Positions 13,185-24,639 of a stretch of 64,000 nucleotides of DNA are shown here, one piece after another. How positions within the stretch are numbered: the first letter of the stretch is position 1; every line of letters starts with the position of its first letter. A program made the translations under genes and the position numbers. Source of the stretch: Acestrorhynchus altus (lineage: Eukaryota > Chordata > Actinopteri > Characiformes > Acestrorhynchidae); assembly GCA_034509495.1 (NCBI GenBank), contig CM067504.1, forward strand, positions 37,691,424 to 37,755,423, given 5' to 3'. Below the pieces are notes generated by a model. It was not told the DNA's origin, ran no database searches, and saw only the letters and a list, made by a program, of their open reading frames with translations.

Positions 13185-13794
13185 GGGGTAGGATGTGTTG
13201 TTGGGTTGATGCAGTGTGAAAGTGGCGCCTGATTGCTGCATGGCTTATTGTGCTTCTCTTTCATGGACGACGAAATCCTCCCTCGATTTTTCTCATTCAC
13301 TGAAGAAGAGTAGAAACATTTGCTAGAATGACAGTAAAAACAGCATCTTTGAGCGTGGTCACGGCCTGTGTGTATGTGACGTGGAGTGTATGAATACTCT
13401 GATTGTACAGACAAAGCAGCCTGTATAGCCAGCAAAGTTTGAAGACTCTGAAGACTGTTGAGAATGATGATGGGGCCACGTAATGGTCTTCTGTTTATCT
13501 AAACCACATTCAGAACTGATATAAGTAATGGAATCTCAGAATATAAAGCTTAGTGCTGCAGTCAAGATTAATTAAATTAAATGATTTAATTAATGACACC
13601 CCTTCATAATTATTATAAAGATACATTTTTGCTTATTTGTTGTCTTAATTTTATATTATTCAAAATGTAAACTCAAATTTGTCATAACCTTAATATTATT
13701 TTGTGCATTTTTTAAATATAAAATACAGCGTTTGACACACTTTTGTATTGTACTAATACAAAATATGGTACCATTTATACCTTTGTGTAAATCC
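13183..13794. other. No gene seen; AT-rich with a small palindrome
   Basis: Contains a perfect 11-base inverted repeat ATTAATTAAAT / ATTTAATTAAT at 13567-13594 with a 6-base loop. No coding evidence. Confidence 0.5.
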
Positions 13795-14060
13795 TGATCA
13801 CCTCCTTGCAACTACAATCACTGTCCATTTAATCAGTGAATAGTCCTTCTGTATCTCTACATACGCTGTTCGCCTCCTGCCACCCTGGTCTTCTGGTCAG
13901 GACCCCACAGGACCAACACAGAGAGGTTTTATTTGGGTGGTGGGTCATTCTTAGCACTGCGGTGACACTGACTTGGTGGTGCTGTGTTAGTGTGTGTTGC
14001 CCTGGTACAAGGATCAGACACAGCAGTGCTGCTGGAGTGTTTAAACACAGGAGGTAACAG
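13795..14060. repeat. Palindromic dispersed element, family B, 5' half
   Basis: Landmarks in order: CCTCCTTG near 13801, TGTCCATTTAATCAG near 13822, GTCAGGACCCCACAGGACCA near 13896, TTTGGGTGGTGGGTCATTC near 13932, GACACTGACTTGGTGGTG near 13964, and AGTGCTGCTGGAGTGTTTAA near 14024. The reverse complement of this series forms the right half of the copies at 16745 and 23697, so the complete element is a long imperfect inverted repeat. I recognise it as a high-copy fish repeat but cannot give a firm class name. Confidence 0.75.
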
Positions 14061-15120
14061 GAGGACAGAGGATGGGAAGGAGCAGTAAGCTGTATCAAGT
14101 AACCTGTGACCTGACCACCACAACACAACTGGACATAATAATGTGCAATTCCTCTCCCACTGCACTTTTCTATATTAATATATTATTATTACCTTCTTCT
14201 CTGTCTTCTCTGTCTAAGCATGCCTGCCTTTCTGCTCCCTTTCGGCCCTCAGCCCTCACTGTGAGGGCAGAATCACAACTTGTGTTCTCAGCTTTGTAAG
14301 TCAGGAATTCCTTGACACACCAGCACAAATCATATATGGTTAGAAACTGCAGAACCTACTCTTTCTAGTGATTATCTTGTAGTGAAGCAGTGAAGCAGTG
14401 AAGCATCTGAGAGTAATTCATTGTGGAAAATCTTACTTTTATAAAATTTATAACTGTTTTTAGAAGCTCCTATTATTAAAATCCAATATAATAAAGCAGT
14501 TTTTTGTCAAGATGTTGGTAAAGTTGGCCCTGAACAAATAATTTCAAGTTTTGGGCTGCTATGACAAGCAGTTTTAGAGATTGGCATGGATCCAAGAGGC
14601 AAAATCAGACAAAAAATTAAGACCGTCTGAATTTTTGAATACATTTTGTCACAGTAATAATCTATATTATACAATGTCATATATATTTTTTTGATTATCA
14701 ACTTATAGACACCAACCTGCAACTTTTTTGTTCAGAAATCTAGTCTAAATCTTGAAGTCTCCACAATCAAAAATGTGTACAAAAAAAAATGCAATTTTTG
14801 ATAACAACTTCATCACTATCATCAAGATATTACACTTCTGATAGTATGGACACATCACGTAATTACATATTTAAGAAGCCAAAGGCCTTCCATAAAGATA
14901 TCATCATATGCCATGTGACTATCTCATGTCATTACTGTGTTATTACAAAAAAAAGAGGCAATGAAAAAATGCACAAAAACACACACCTTGTGTAGCTAGA
15001 GCTCAAAGGGTGCAAAGGACAACATAGAAAAACAACAGTAACAGTGATAAACACACAACACAAGTGCACACAAAATCCACACAACACATGCAGAAAAGCA
15101 TGAATAGTGTACATGCAATT

Positions 15121-15122
<2 letters not shown>
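14061..15122. other. No gene seen
   Basis: Short open frames only (for example 14507-14722 minus, 14789-14995), without domains. Three tandem copies of GTGAAGCA(G) lie at 14382-14405. Otherwise AT-rich. Confidence 0.45.
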
Positions 15123-15199
<77 letters not shown>

Positions 15200-15215
15200 A
15201 GAGAAAGAACTAGAA

Positions 15216-15263
<48 letters not shown>
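15123..15263. repeat. Two (GT)n arrays split by an 18-base spacer
   Basis: GT arrays at 15123-15198 and about 15217-15263 flank CAGAGAAAGAACTAGAA. Alternating purine-pyrimidine arrays of this length can adopt Z-DNA. The VCVC and THTH open frames here are artefacts. Confidence 0.97.
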
Positions 15264-15264
<1 letters not shown>

Positions 15265-15754
15265 TGCCCACATGCAATTTAGCTGCCTACTGAAGATCAA
15301 ATAAAGCAGTCATCATCTCAGGATCTCAGGTAGTAGGAGCGAGGCAGGCTGAGCTAATTTCACATTGAGGCTATAGATCAGAGCGATACACACACGTCTC
15401 AGCTTTGACATTATTATCTTGGCCTTCATAAATCTGGGAAATCTTTTTCTAACCAGAACACTAAAAAGTTTTTATGAACTCCCTGGCCTGTCTCCACACA
15501 TGCTCTGTGTTTGCTTTTGTGCGATTGTGAGCAGCAGGGAGAGTATGCCATGTAGAGTGTATAATTTAGTGTTTATATCTAGTTAGGGCCAATGTGTGTG
15601 CAATTTAGTGTGGTTTAATGTGGGTGTGAGCTAGTGCATACATGTATGCATGCATTCCCATATGATTTAGTATGCGTGTGAGGGAACGTTTGTGTGAAAG
15701 TGATTTAGTGCAAAGATTTTGTGCATGTGTCTGATTTACCTTTGTGTGATTTAC
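15264..15754. other. No gene seen; TTTAGTG-rich degenerate repeat
   Basis: Between about 15550 and 15745, short variants of GTGTGATTTAGTG recur (ATTTAGTGTTTA, CAATTTAGTGTGG, GATTTAGTATGCGTGTG, GATTTAGTGCAAAG). This suggests an old, weak minisatellite of roughly 25-35 bases. No gene is visible. Confidence 0.45.
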
Positions 15755-15860
15755 ACATAAGCCATAACATTAGTACCGCTGGTAGGAGAAAACGTGGTAA
15801 CATCTGTCAAGGGTGCATATATTACATAGCCTTCAGAGGTCTTAAGCACTTGCTCCATTT
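15755..15860 (+). mobile_element. Possible Tc1/mariner-like 5' end fragment
   Basis: CATAAGCCATAACATTAGTA followed by CCGCTGG, AACATCTGTCAAGGGTGC and ATATATTACATAGC resembles the start of a fish Tc1-like element whose ends read GATCAGCCATAACATTA, followed by a CACCTGTCAAGGGGTGGGAT segment. Only about 100 bases align and no transposase follows, so the call is tentative. Confidence 0.4.
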
Positions 15861-16744
15861 TATATATTTGTTGCTCTCCCTGTGATTCTCCCACCACAAG
15901 AAGTGCTGAATCCCAGCTGTCCAATGGGAGCACTTGGATTAATTGGGCTGGAGGAGTCAACCCTTTCAAAATGCAGTGGCTTGTGATTGGTAGGACAACC
16001 CTAGTCTTTGTATTTTACCTGCACACTACACCTGTGGTTTCAGACAGGTAAGAAAGTCGCACCAACACAGTCAACAATATTCTGACTCAGGCTTAGAATT
16101 AGCTTTAGTGACCCCTAGTGGTGCACTTCTGAGCCATTCCCAGGAGGAGCACATCAGGGAATACATTTATGGCTTTCCATCCATTCTTTCTTCTTGTTAA
16201 GGCATTGTTTGTGAGTATATTGTTTGTTAGACCGATATATGCATTGGCTGTGCTTTATTTTCAGTGGTTGTTGTGTTATATACAGTGATGGATGGTCCAT
16301 CTGGAAAACCAGGCACAATCCCAGTGGACCACTATTGGTGTGGGCCACTGAGTGGGTGAAGGGGCCCCTGATTGACAAAAGGAAATGATTCATTCTGTTC
16401 TTTTCTTTGGTGCTGTCCAGTTTGAGTCCCCCCAGTGTGGTATTAGAGAGCACAGCACTTTTAGTATGTGGGACTGTACAGTTTGAATTGCTCTTTTAAA
16501 TAAAGGTATTTATCTTTTCCACCCTTTACCCTGATTTCATTCATTTTATCAAATTCCCATATAACTGTCCTCAAATATTGTAGATGTGATGTGGGATTGT
16601 AACACCCTGTTTTGCAGATTGGCTGGAATAGTGTGTTTTTTGGTCCGAGACATTTTGTTTGACATTATTTCCAGTCAGACAAGACCTGAGAGTTATTGAA
16701 TTGTGTGGAAGAATAGGATTGAAAATGTTTTTCTAAACTAATAA
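15861..16744. other. No gene seen
   Basis: Unique-looking sequence without domains in its short open frames (such as 16154-16453, minus). No clear repeat. Confidence 0.45.
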
Positions 16745-17342
16745 ACAGTTATTATTTGGGAGGTGGGTTATTCTCAGCCCTGCAATCACACAGTGCCATT
16801 TTGTGTTAATGTATGATGTGCTGCTATGAGTGGATCAAACGCATTAGTGTTCCTGGAGTTTTTAAACACCTCAGTGTCACTGCTGGACTGAGAACAGTCC
16901 ACCAAGCAGAAATATCCAGCCAACAGCGTCCTGTTGGCACTGATGAAAGACTAGAGGATGATCGACAAAAACACTGCAGAAACAGATGAGCTTCTGTCTC
17001 AGCCTTTACATCTACAAGGCGGTCCAACTGGGCAGGAGTGTCTAATAGAGTGGACAGTGTGGACACAGTGTAAACTACTCATACCAAACACACCCACTAA
17101 CATACCACCATCCTGTTGGTTTCACACCAGTGTTGAGAATGATGCACCACCCACATAATACCTGTTCTGTGGTGGTCGTGTGGGGTCCTGGCCATTGAAG
17201 ATCAGGGTGGAAGGAGGAGAATAAAGTATGTAATTCCGTATTCTGTAATTATAGAACTACAATGTGATACTGTATGGTCAGTGGAGCTGATAAAATGGAC
17301 AATAATGAAGAAACAATATCATAGCTGTGGCTGATCAGTGTC
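16745..17342. repeat. Palindromic dispersed element, family B, longest copy
   Basis: Left half starts TATTTGGGAGGTGGGTTATT and includes CCTGGAGTTTTTAAACACC near 16852. The centre includes AATATCCAGCCAACAGCGTC near 16910 and GACTAGAGGATGATCGAC near 16950. The right half has GAGAATGATGCACCACCCAC near 17134, GTGGGGTCCTGGCCATTGAA near 17180 and ends GTGGCTGATCAGTGT. The right half is the reverse complement of the 5' series seen at 13795. The far left terminus is missing, which makes this a 5'-truncated copy. There is no transposase or reverse transcriptase; if a DNA element, it is non-autonomous. Confidence 0.8.
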
Positions 17343-18321
17343 ATTACAAAATAATTATAAAGTACTTGTGTAGTGTAGCAGTAAAAGTACTTGTAATTTA
17401 TTGTGTGAGAGTTTGTTTTTGCGATTTAGTGCAAGTGTAGCTCCAGCTACAGAGATAAATGGAGCTACATGGCCAAGCCCATAACACACCCTGACCTCTC
17501 ACTCTGACCAATAGCTCAATCCATTACATGGCATCTTGACATTCCAGATATTTATCAAGAGCCTTGTCAGGTAAAGGATCAGCTGGACGTTCGAGCTCCA
17601 CTCAGAAGCCTTCGCTACAACACCCCCCCCCCCCCCCTTTTCTCTGTGTTTCTCACCCTCTTTCCTCCCTGTTGTATGGCCCAGTCATTTTTTTGTCACC
17701 CCCTTTCCTCTCTTTCTTTCTCTCTCCATCCAGAACCTTGATCTTGATGTGATGTCAGCATGAGAAATCACTCCACCTGTCTTCTTTTCCACTCCATTCC
17801 TTCTCTGGTCAGTCTGTCTGTCTGTAAGTGTCTGTCTATGAGGCTGATGGCCTTTGACTGAACTGCTGAGAGTTAGGATTGTGGTCTTACTTGGCCCGGT
17901 TTGGATAAATATACAGAGGCTTTGAAATGATGATTTCACTCTTGATTGGGCCTAGATACACTTTTTTCTCCTCCACTCTCATATTTGCCCGTTAAAGGGT
18001 GCATTTTTGCGCCATACACACACTCAAGCAGCCCACTTCATCACTTCCTGAACATTTTAATGGCAATTTCCTTGAATATGATCATATATCCACATAATGG
18101 CTTATGGAAGTGTCTCACTGCTCGGCTCTTACGGCAGCCATGATGGATGATCCCAGGCAGAAATGGACTGATCTCACACACCCACACACACACACACTGT
18201 TCACCTACATCTCTCCAATGGCTCTATCTTTGCACCTTAAATTGAACAGTGCATTCTGTTGGTATGCTTGATGAATTCACTGTCTGCATGGGCTCCAATC
18301 GCCTAACTGAGAACATTGAAA
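17343..18321. other. No gene seen; contains a poly(C) run
   Basis: A 16-base C run lies at 17622-17637, next to a pyrimidine-rich stretch to about 17730. A short CA run is at 18179-18197. Open frames at 17564-17752 and 17946-18143 have no domains. Confidence 0.5.
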
Positions 18322-18512
18322 CAGTGGTTCCTAAGCCTGGTCCTAGAAGCCCACTGATCTGCACATTGTTATGGCCCCCCTGCACTAACACACCCATTTA
18401 AATGAATTAAAGATGTGTTAATGTGTGAATAAGGGTCAGGTTTGCTAAGAGCCAGGAAAACACTACAACGTGCTGGATGGTGGATCTCCAAGAGCAAGGT
18501 TGGGAACCATTG
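18322..18512. mobile_element. hAT-like miniature inverted-repeat element
   Basis: A 191-base element with terminal repeats CAGTGGTTCC / GGAACCATTG (9 of 10 complementary). It is bounded by the 8-base flanks CATTGAAA (18314-18321) and CATTAAAG (18513-18520), which match at 6 of 8 positions and so look like a decayed target-site duplication. CAGTGGTT-type ends and 8-base duplications are hallmarks of the hAT superfamily. Subterminal AAGCCTGGTCC and GGATCTCCAAGAGCAAGG resemble other fish elements of this kind. No coding capacity. Confidence 0.7.
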
Positions 18513-18955
18513 CATTAAAGCTTCATCAGACTTTTACAACCTTTGCAGGTTTTTGGGGTGTTTGTATTTAATAGAAAGCCAACATATTTTAGATAATCAT
18601 TTCAACTGTCAGTATGCAAACGCAACCAGTCTCTAATAATTGGCACCAGCTAATTTCTCACGTGAACAGTATGAATGTCGTAATGGCATAAACTAGTCAT
18701 TCGATGGCTACCAGGATTCGAGGGCAAAATACAACATGGGTAGTCACACAAACAGTTTTTATAGAAAAATAAATAAATGAAAATTTTTTCATTGCTTAAA
18801 TTGGAGGAAATTGTCACCTGTACAGGATACTGAAGATTATACTTTATACAATTTCTGAAATGACGTTTTAGTCTAATGTACTAAACATTCTGGAGACCAG
18901 GTTGGTTTGCTGCATTAGGCACCACAGGTTAGCAGGGTAACCAAGAGTATATAAG
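18513..18955. other. No gene seen
   Basis: AT-rich DNA with no repeat or coding signal that I can support. Confidence 0.45.
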
Positions 18956-19104
18956 AGAATCTAAAGAGTATATATTTTTATATAATATAATTAATAATAT
19001 ATAATATATATTATATAATAATATAATATAATACTATATATAATATAATTTTTAAGCATTTTAATTATTCTATATTATTATTATTATTATTGTTATTATT
19101 ATTA

Positions 19105-19160
<56 letters not shown>

Positions 19161-19161
19161 T
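18956..19161. repeat. AT-only palindromic tract plus (ATT)n microsatellite
   Basis: Bases 18970-19050 are almost entirely A and T with nested self-complementary words (TATATAATATAATTAATAAT and neighbours). Bases 19073-19161 are an ATT array with a few TTG variants. Such DNA melts easily and is prone to slippage. Confidence 0.9.
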
Positions 19162-19771
19162 CTCTTTCCCACAGAATGTGTGGTCCCTGGTTGTATGTGT
19201 TGAAATGTTGGTAAACCTCAGAACTCAGTAACCCAGAGTTCAGTAACTTGAGTTAGTTTGGCAGTGAACATTACAGGGTGGCTTGGTACATGTTCACTTC
19301 TCAGTACAGGTCTGCATGGGATGAAGTTTTTAATCCCTGCTCCCGCTAGAATTAGTCCCTATTCCTGCCCACTCCCACCATAAACCAGCAGCATATGTCC
19401 CACTCCTGCCTGGCAACACTGACATTTGGGTCTGGTCCAAACTGCAGTCCCGCAGATTTGCCAGAGGTGGTGTAATTGCAGTCTGTTCACCTTTCTTTAA
19501 AACAGTTTTCCACAACAGAGGCAGACTGACTCTGACTCTACAGGCTCCATCATTTTTGTAGCACAATAACACACCATTTATGTTTTGCTCTGTGATTGGC
19601 TAATTCTCAAATGTTTAAAATGAGTTTAGCCTGCCCTGATTCCAAGTCTGCTGAAGCCAATGAGAGCAGTACATGAAAGAGAACCCCATACTTGCTTGGA
19701 GAGAAGATGAGAACCGAGTGAGAGGCTGGACATGATAGGGACTGAGAAAGCAAAAACCAGCTCAAGATATT
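19162..19771. other. No gene seen; possible faded repeat
   Basis: Bases 19310-19500 (CCCTGCTCCCGCTAGAATTA and CCTGCCCACTCCCACC) resemble a known fish repeat rich in CCCGCTCCC words, but this is too diverged to call. The short open frames lack domains. Confidence 0.35.
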
Positions 19772-20035
19772 GTGATGGCACACACAAGTCACACAGCAAT
19801 GCAGACCTCTACCTCCCAGCACTGGGGTCTCAGGTTTAAGGCCCTATGTGGGTTGAGTTTCAGTGTTCTGCCCATATCTGCGGGAGTTTCCTCCCATGGT
19901 CCAAAAGCATGGCAGTCAGGTGGTTTGTCTATTCTAACTCTGGTGTCTGGATGCAAGTGTTTGTATGAATGAGTGTGAAGAGTGAGTGCATGTATGTTTG
20001 CCCAGGTATGGATTGGCACTGGGTGAACACCCCTA
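19772..20035 (+). mobile_element. tRNA-derived SINE, diverged copy
   Basis: The order of segments matches a well-known fish SINE: a head with AGCACTGGGGTCTCAGGTTT (degenerate B box), then GAGTTTCAGTGTTCTGCCC, GTTTCCTCCCATGGTCCAAA, AGCATGGCAGTCAGGTGG, TGAATGAGTGTGAAGAGTGA, and TGGATTGGCACTGGGTGAAC. The same family is present in better shape at 45571-45866 and as a minus-strand scrap at 40438-40502. It does not encode protein. The minus-strand frame across it (19789-20229) is fortuitous. Confidence 0.65.
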
Positions 20036-22000
20036 GTGCTAGATGCAGTCCTCCTGGTGTGCTCTCCATTTGAGAGTATGCTGTGTGCAGATTGGCTGCC
20101 ACATCTCCAGTGTGTATAGGTTGAGTGCAGGTTCAGTGCTGAATGTAAATTTGATAAAATGTACACCGCATTTCGACCACCTGGTGATCTTCCTGAAGTA
20201 CCTGAAGGCTGTCCAGGAGGATCTCTCAAACAGGAACACGCAAATACACACTGCAGACATACATACTTGTAAAAAAGAACAGGTTTATTCAGCTGGCAAA
20301 AATGGCTTCATAATTAGTGCCATGATGGTTTACCATTGTGATTTCTGCCCATTTGTGTCCTTGTGTGGGAGAAGAAGAAAAAATACTGAGTCCTTCATTC
20401 TGTTCAGTGCCTCATGTAGCGCCTGGGCTTTGTGCTGCTTATATAAATGCTCTTTCCATAAGGTTGTACAACTTTTGTGTTTATTCCAGCGACAGCAGAG
20501 TTTCACTCATCAGACAGAAGTTTGCAGTGATCTTACTACTCTGTAGAACAATACACCTCTCTCCAAGGCTGCCCAAGTATACACATACACAAAATTTTAT
20601 TTCAATATTAATTATAGTGTTTTCACAGGCATAGAAAATGCTTCACAGAAGAATCGGCAGAAATTCCAGACTCTAAGTGTGCAAAGCTGGTAGATACATA
20701 CCCCAAAAGACAAAGGCACACCACATTTTTCTTATTTCTTGAAATGTTGGAAAACTATTCATCATCAATAAAATACATTTGTCTTTTCAAAGATGCGCAA
20801 GCACCACTAAATTGAGTCAAAAATTTTATTTATTTATTTTTTTTTTTTCCAATAAGCTGAAACAATGTATAAACTAAAAAAAAGTATATGGTTAAAAATA
20901 ATATTTGACATAAGAAAATACAAGGATGCTCCTTGCCCATTTCTCTCTACTACCCTCATAGGAGTCTCTATTTATGGTTGATTCCCTTCAACATAAAGAG
21001 ACAGTCGGCTTGCTGGTTACATGGTGATAATGATAAAATCTTGACTTTTAACAAAAAGAGCCAATCAGCTTGCTAGTTATACTGTGAGTATTACGATGGG
21101 GAAAAATGTAATGTGACGATTGCATTTTTTGTTTGTGTTATTGCGCAAAACAGTTCAAACTACTCATTAGTTTTTTGTCAAATTTGATCAGTGATTGAAA
21201 GTATGTCTTTGAAACTATATTTTGTCTTTCAGTTTCAAGTATTTTATCACAGCACCTTAATATTCAGTGAAAAAAGCACTATATATTGATATGGATCTAA
21301 TCATTCCTCTCTTATTAGGTAAACCTGCTCAGTGTCTGTTATATTGTTAATTGTTTGGTATTGACAGTTCAAAATTACATTTAAATGCATCTTTGTTTTG
21401 TGTTGGGGGAATTGGGGGCAGTCTTATCAGGTGCAACCCTAAAGCTCTGATCCTAGAATCCCCCTTGGTGGTTGGAGCTCGTGGTGGGGTTTAGAAATAA
21501 TCCTCCCAATGGTTAACAATGAGAGAAGTCCATGTCCCCATATACATTCATAAGTATACAGTTTTCAAGATATTTTCCACAGAATCATCATAAATTCACT
21601 ATAGATATGTGAATGAAATATGCTTTAATTTTCAGATAATGTTGTTTGTTTTTTTATTGTCCGGTTGAGAATAAATGTAACACAGTTTTCGATGCAGCCT
21701 CTTCCATTAATCTTGTTTATTATAATGAATCATTCAGCGAACTAAGTCAGATGACATAAATGTGTGGGGGGAGGGGAAAGAAAAACTGCAACCAGCTGGA
21801 TCATGCAGTCATAATGGAGCTTAAAGTTGAGATGCTATAATTCAGTTTTCCATAATTATGATAAGCTGCAGTCTGTCCAGTTTCAGAAGCTGCCTGCCAA
21901 AATGTGCTGCTCTCGTTCATTCTTAATTGTCTGATTGTCAAACAGGAAGAAATCTTGATGTGTTTAGAATGAAGGCAGCTGAATGCTCTCAGACAGTGAC

Positions 22001-22004
<4 letters not shown>
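20036..22004. other. No gene seen
   Basis: The plus-strand frame 20043-20546 (167 residues) is long for this window but has Cys/His-rich, low-complexity composition and no recognisable domain, and minus frames oppose it. Bases 20040-20230 may continue repeat material after the SINE. The rest, including 20820-20850 (T-rich) and 21760-21800, shows nothing to name. Confidence 0.4.
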
Positions 22005-22055
<51 letters not shown>

Positions 22056-22122
22056 GGTGTGCAGATTAATAATCGAACTACAGATCAGAGTCAAAACACC
22101 AAGCAGTTAACTCCATCACTGC

Positions 22123-22206
<84 letters not shown>
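22005..22206. repeat. Two (GT)n microsatellites
   Basis: Arrays at 22005-22052 and 22125-22206, separated by 72 unique bases. Both have the same orientation. VCVC/THTH open frames derive from them. Confidence 0.98.
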
Positions 22207-22209
<3 letters not shown>

Positions 22210-23215
22210 AATCAGAGTTATAATGATGATTTCCAGTGAATAACTCTCAGACACACACCCATGGATCAAGCATGGATCGACTTTCTTGCGTTGTTTGAGC
22301 AGTCTGTGTTTCTCTACCACAAGTAGCTCGGCAGTAAACACATCATCAATCTCTTAGCTGTCACTAAAATCACACGCTGCAGCCTTCGTCTGGCTGCGTC
22401 TCGCTAACAAGAAGTTCAAAGTCTTTCGCTCAAATGCTGATTGCAGCTTTTAGCAAGCATTTACTTTGATGTTTGTGGAGCAAGTGCTCTTTCCTTTGTA
22501 TGTCAGTAACAGTGAGGGAAGCTGCTTATTCCAAAAGAATTCCTGTCACATCCCCTCGCATCCAGGCCCGGGATAATTACACACTATCAATCGAGTAAGA
22601 GGGAGAAAATAGCATCAAGTGCTTAAAATCACCCTAAATAATGGCGGCACAGCAGCTTGCGGAGGAAGGTCATGATTTGGTTGTTCCAGGTTAACAAAAA
22701 CATAGCGTGGGTTTATAGGATGCAGTGATTGGGGTTGTTTTTGATCCCGGAAACTTTTAATGGAAGGTGCAAAGTGTGCATCAGTGGAACAGCTTGCATT
22801 CAGAAAGGAGATACAGAAGATGTCATCTAAACAATCCTCTTAGTAAAAGGGAAAAGTCTCCAACCTCATTTTCGTTCTACATTCTACCAATGTCACACAA
22901 ACGCTGTGTTAAACACAAAGAGAGCAGCATAGACGAACAGCATACACACAAGCGAAGCACTACATTGTGGAGCACAGAAACCCTCTTCTGACAGGAGTAA
23001 GATGAGAAGTGTCCTCCTGGCATCAGATGTTAAAGAGAGGTCAGCAACGGTCAGAAACAGAAAGAAGTACTGGAGTTGGAGGCACGGCAAAAGGACTGAG
23101 AGACAAACCGGAAACGGATCCAAAAGAACAGATAGAACAGGTAGAGATAGTTAGTGAAGAGAGAAAATGCCATTATCAGTAACATAGAACTGGTGTAAGG
23201 CATCATAAAGTCAGA
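22207..23215. other. No gene seen; unique, comparatively GC-balanced sequence
   Basis: Bases 22330-22700 carry no visible repeat and keep fairly balanced composition (for example CTTCGTCTGGCTGCGTCTCG near 22385), which could mark constrained non-coding DNA. No coding domain is present; the frames 22767-22991 and 22893-23123 (minus) oppose each other. Confidence 0.45.
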
Positions 23216-23216
23216 G

Positions 23217-23262
<46 letters not shown>
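23216..23262. repeat. (GAAA)n microsatellite
   Basis: Near-perfect GAAA array, homopurine on the plus strand. The FLSFFLS run on the minus strand is its translation. Confidence 0.97.
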
Positions 23263-23574
23263 GTCTATTATAAGAAGGATAATACAAGGATGAGTACAAA
23301 CCTAAGAACACCATCCCAACCACCAAGAATGAGTGTGTGAACATCATACTTTGGGGGATCTTTTCTGCAAAGGGGACAGGATGACTGCATCGTTTTGAAG
23401 GAAGGATGGATGGGGTTATGTATTGCGGAACAAGTAAGCTGCCGTCCACTGGGGGCGCTCTTTAGCCAAATGCTTCCAGTGTACACAAAGAACAGGGTCA
23501 CCATAGTATTCTTCTTTTTCACTCTAATGAAGTGTCTAAAAGTGAATTAATGAATGGAAATTGCACATTATACT
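23263..23574. other. No gene seen
   Basis: About 310 bases with opposing minus-strand open frames (23051-23449, 23268-23522) that lack domains. No repeat identified. Confidence 0.45.
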
Positions 23575-23690
23575 GTGGTTATGGTTAGGTTTAAAGTTAG
23601 GTTAAGGTTTACGCTAAGTTTATAATCGGTTTACATTACGGTTAAGTCTAGGGTTAAGTTATGTTTAGGTTACAGTTATGATGTAATTAA
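23575..23690. repeat. Degenerate GGTTAG/GGTTTA-type repeat
   Basis: Repeated words TGGTTATGGTTAGGTTTAAA, GTTAGGTTAAGGTTTACG, TCTAGGGTTAAG and TTAGGTTACAG form a diverged hexanucleotide array resembling vertebrate telomere repeats (TTAGGG). Confidence 0.7.
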
Positions 23691-23696
23691 ATTAGA

Positions 23697-24065
23697 TGAA
23701 AAAATATTCAACCAACAGTGTCCTGTGAGCACGGATGAAGGACTAGAGGATGACCAACACAAATTATGCATAAACATATGAGCTTCTGTCTCTGACTTTA
23801 CATCTACACAGGGTTTAAACACTCCAGCAGCCCTGCTGTGTCTAATCCACTCATATCAATGCAACACACACTAACACTCGCCACTATTTCAGTGTGACTG
23901 CAGTGCTGAGAATGACCCACCACCCATATAGTATCTGCACTGTGGTGGTCCTGTGCATTCTTGAGCACTGAAGATCAGGGTGAAAGGAGGAGAACAGCGT
24001 ATGCAGAGAAACAGATGGACTACAGGCTGTAGTTATCGAGCTACAAAGTGCTCCTGTTTGGTGTG
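23697..24065. repeat. Palindromic dispersed element, family B, 3' part
   Basis: Starts near the centre (CAACCAACAGTGTCCTGTGA, GGACTAGAGGATGACCAACA), continues TTTAAACACTCCAGCAGCCC, GTGACTGCAGTGCTGAGAAT, CACTGTGGTGGTCCTGTGC and ends GTGCTCCTGTTTGGTGTG. Compared with the copy at 16745 it lacks the left half, and its central GTGTCTAATAGAGTGG segment is deleted. Confidence 0.8.
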
Positions 24066-24639
24066 AGGAACCGAATAGAGATATAATTGTAGGAGGAGAG
24101 AGAACTATCTCTCCTCAAGTAGCCATTCCAGACAAATATGAGAGGACACATGGTCAATACAGGTGTTGTTTTGCAATGTGTAATTTTTTTTTGGTTGGAT
24201 CCCTTCAGCCTTTCCCCACTGATGGCTCAATTATTTCTTTCCTTCTTTATTAACTGGAAAAGCTCTCTCTTGGGTTAGAGTATGTGGGGCATTCAAACCC
24301 TGGTCACGCTGTATGAGGACAATGAGGCTGCTTTTCTTGGGGCTTTTGATGATTCAGCATCTGGAAAGGATTCAGGGGAGTAATTATTACGTCTTAGGCA
24401 AGAGAAGGAATTACTGGAAATCAAGTAAACCAGAATCATCTTTCTCCGATATATAATTAGTACTCATGGAATGTGAAAAGACACTTCTCCCATCTTGTGC
24501 CATTCTGATCCACCTCTCTCTTTCACTGCCAAGGTAGATGTTTAGGAAATGCGTTTATGAACTGTATTATCCTAGTGTCACGGTGAACCTCCTAAATTAC
24601 ATCCTTGTTCTTTCTATTGCAATTCTGTTGCAGCAGAAC
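24066..24639. other. No intact gene; probable gypsy-related debris
   Basis: Bases 24285-24370 include CATTCAAACCCTGGTCACGC, but no aligned motif is clear. The interval lies just upstream of a gypsy RNase H fragment and may be older parts of the same insertion. I cannot support a specific call. Confidence 0.35.

Noticed and set aside
12947..13435. Minus-strand open frame of 162 residues
   Set aside because: The centre is a VCVC run from a CA array and the flanks have no domain.
20043..20546. Plus-strand open frame of 167 residues
   Set aside because: No domain, low-complexity Cys/His composition, antisense frames across its 5' part, and it begins next to a SINE.
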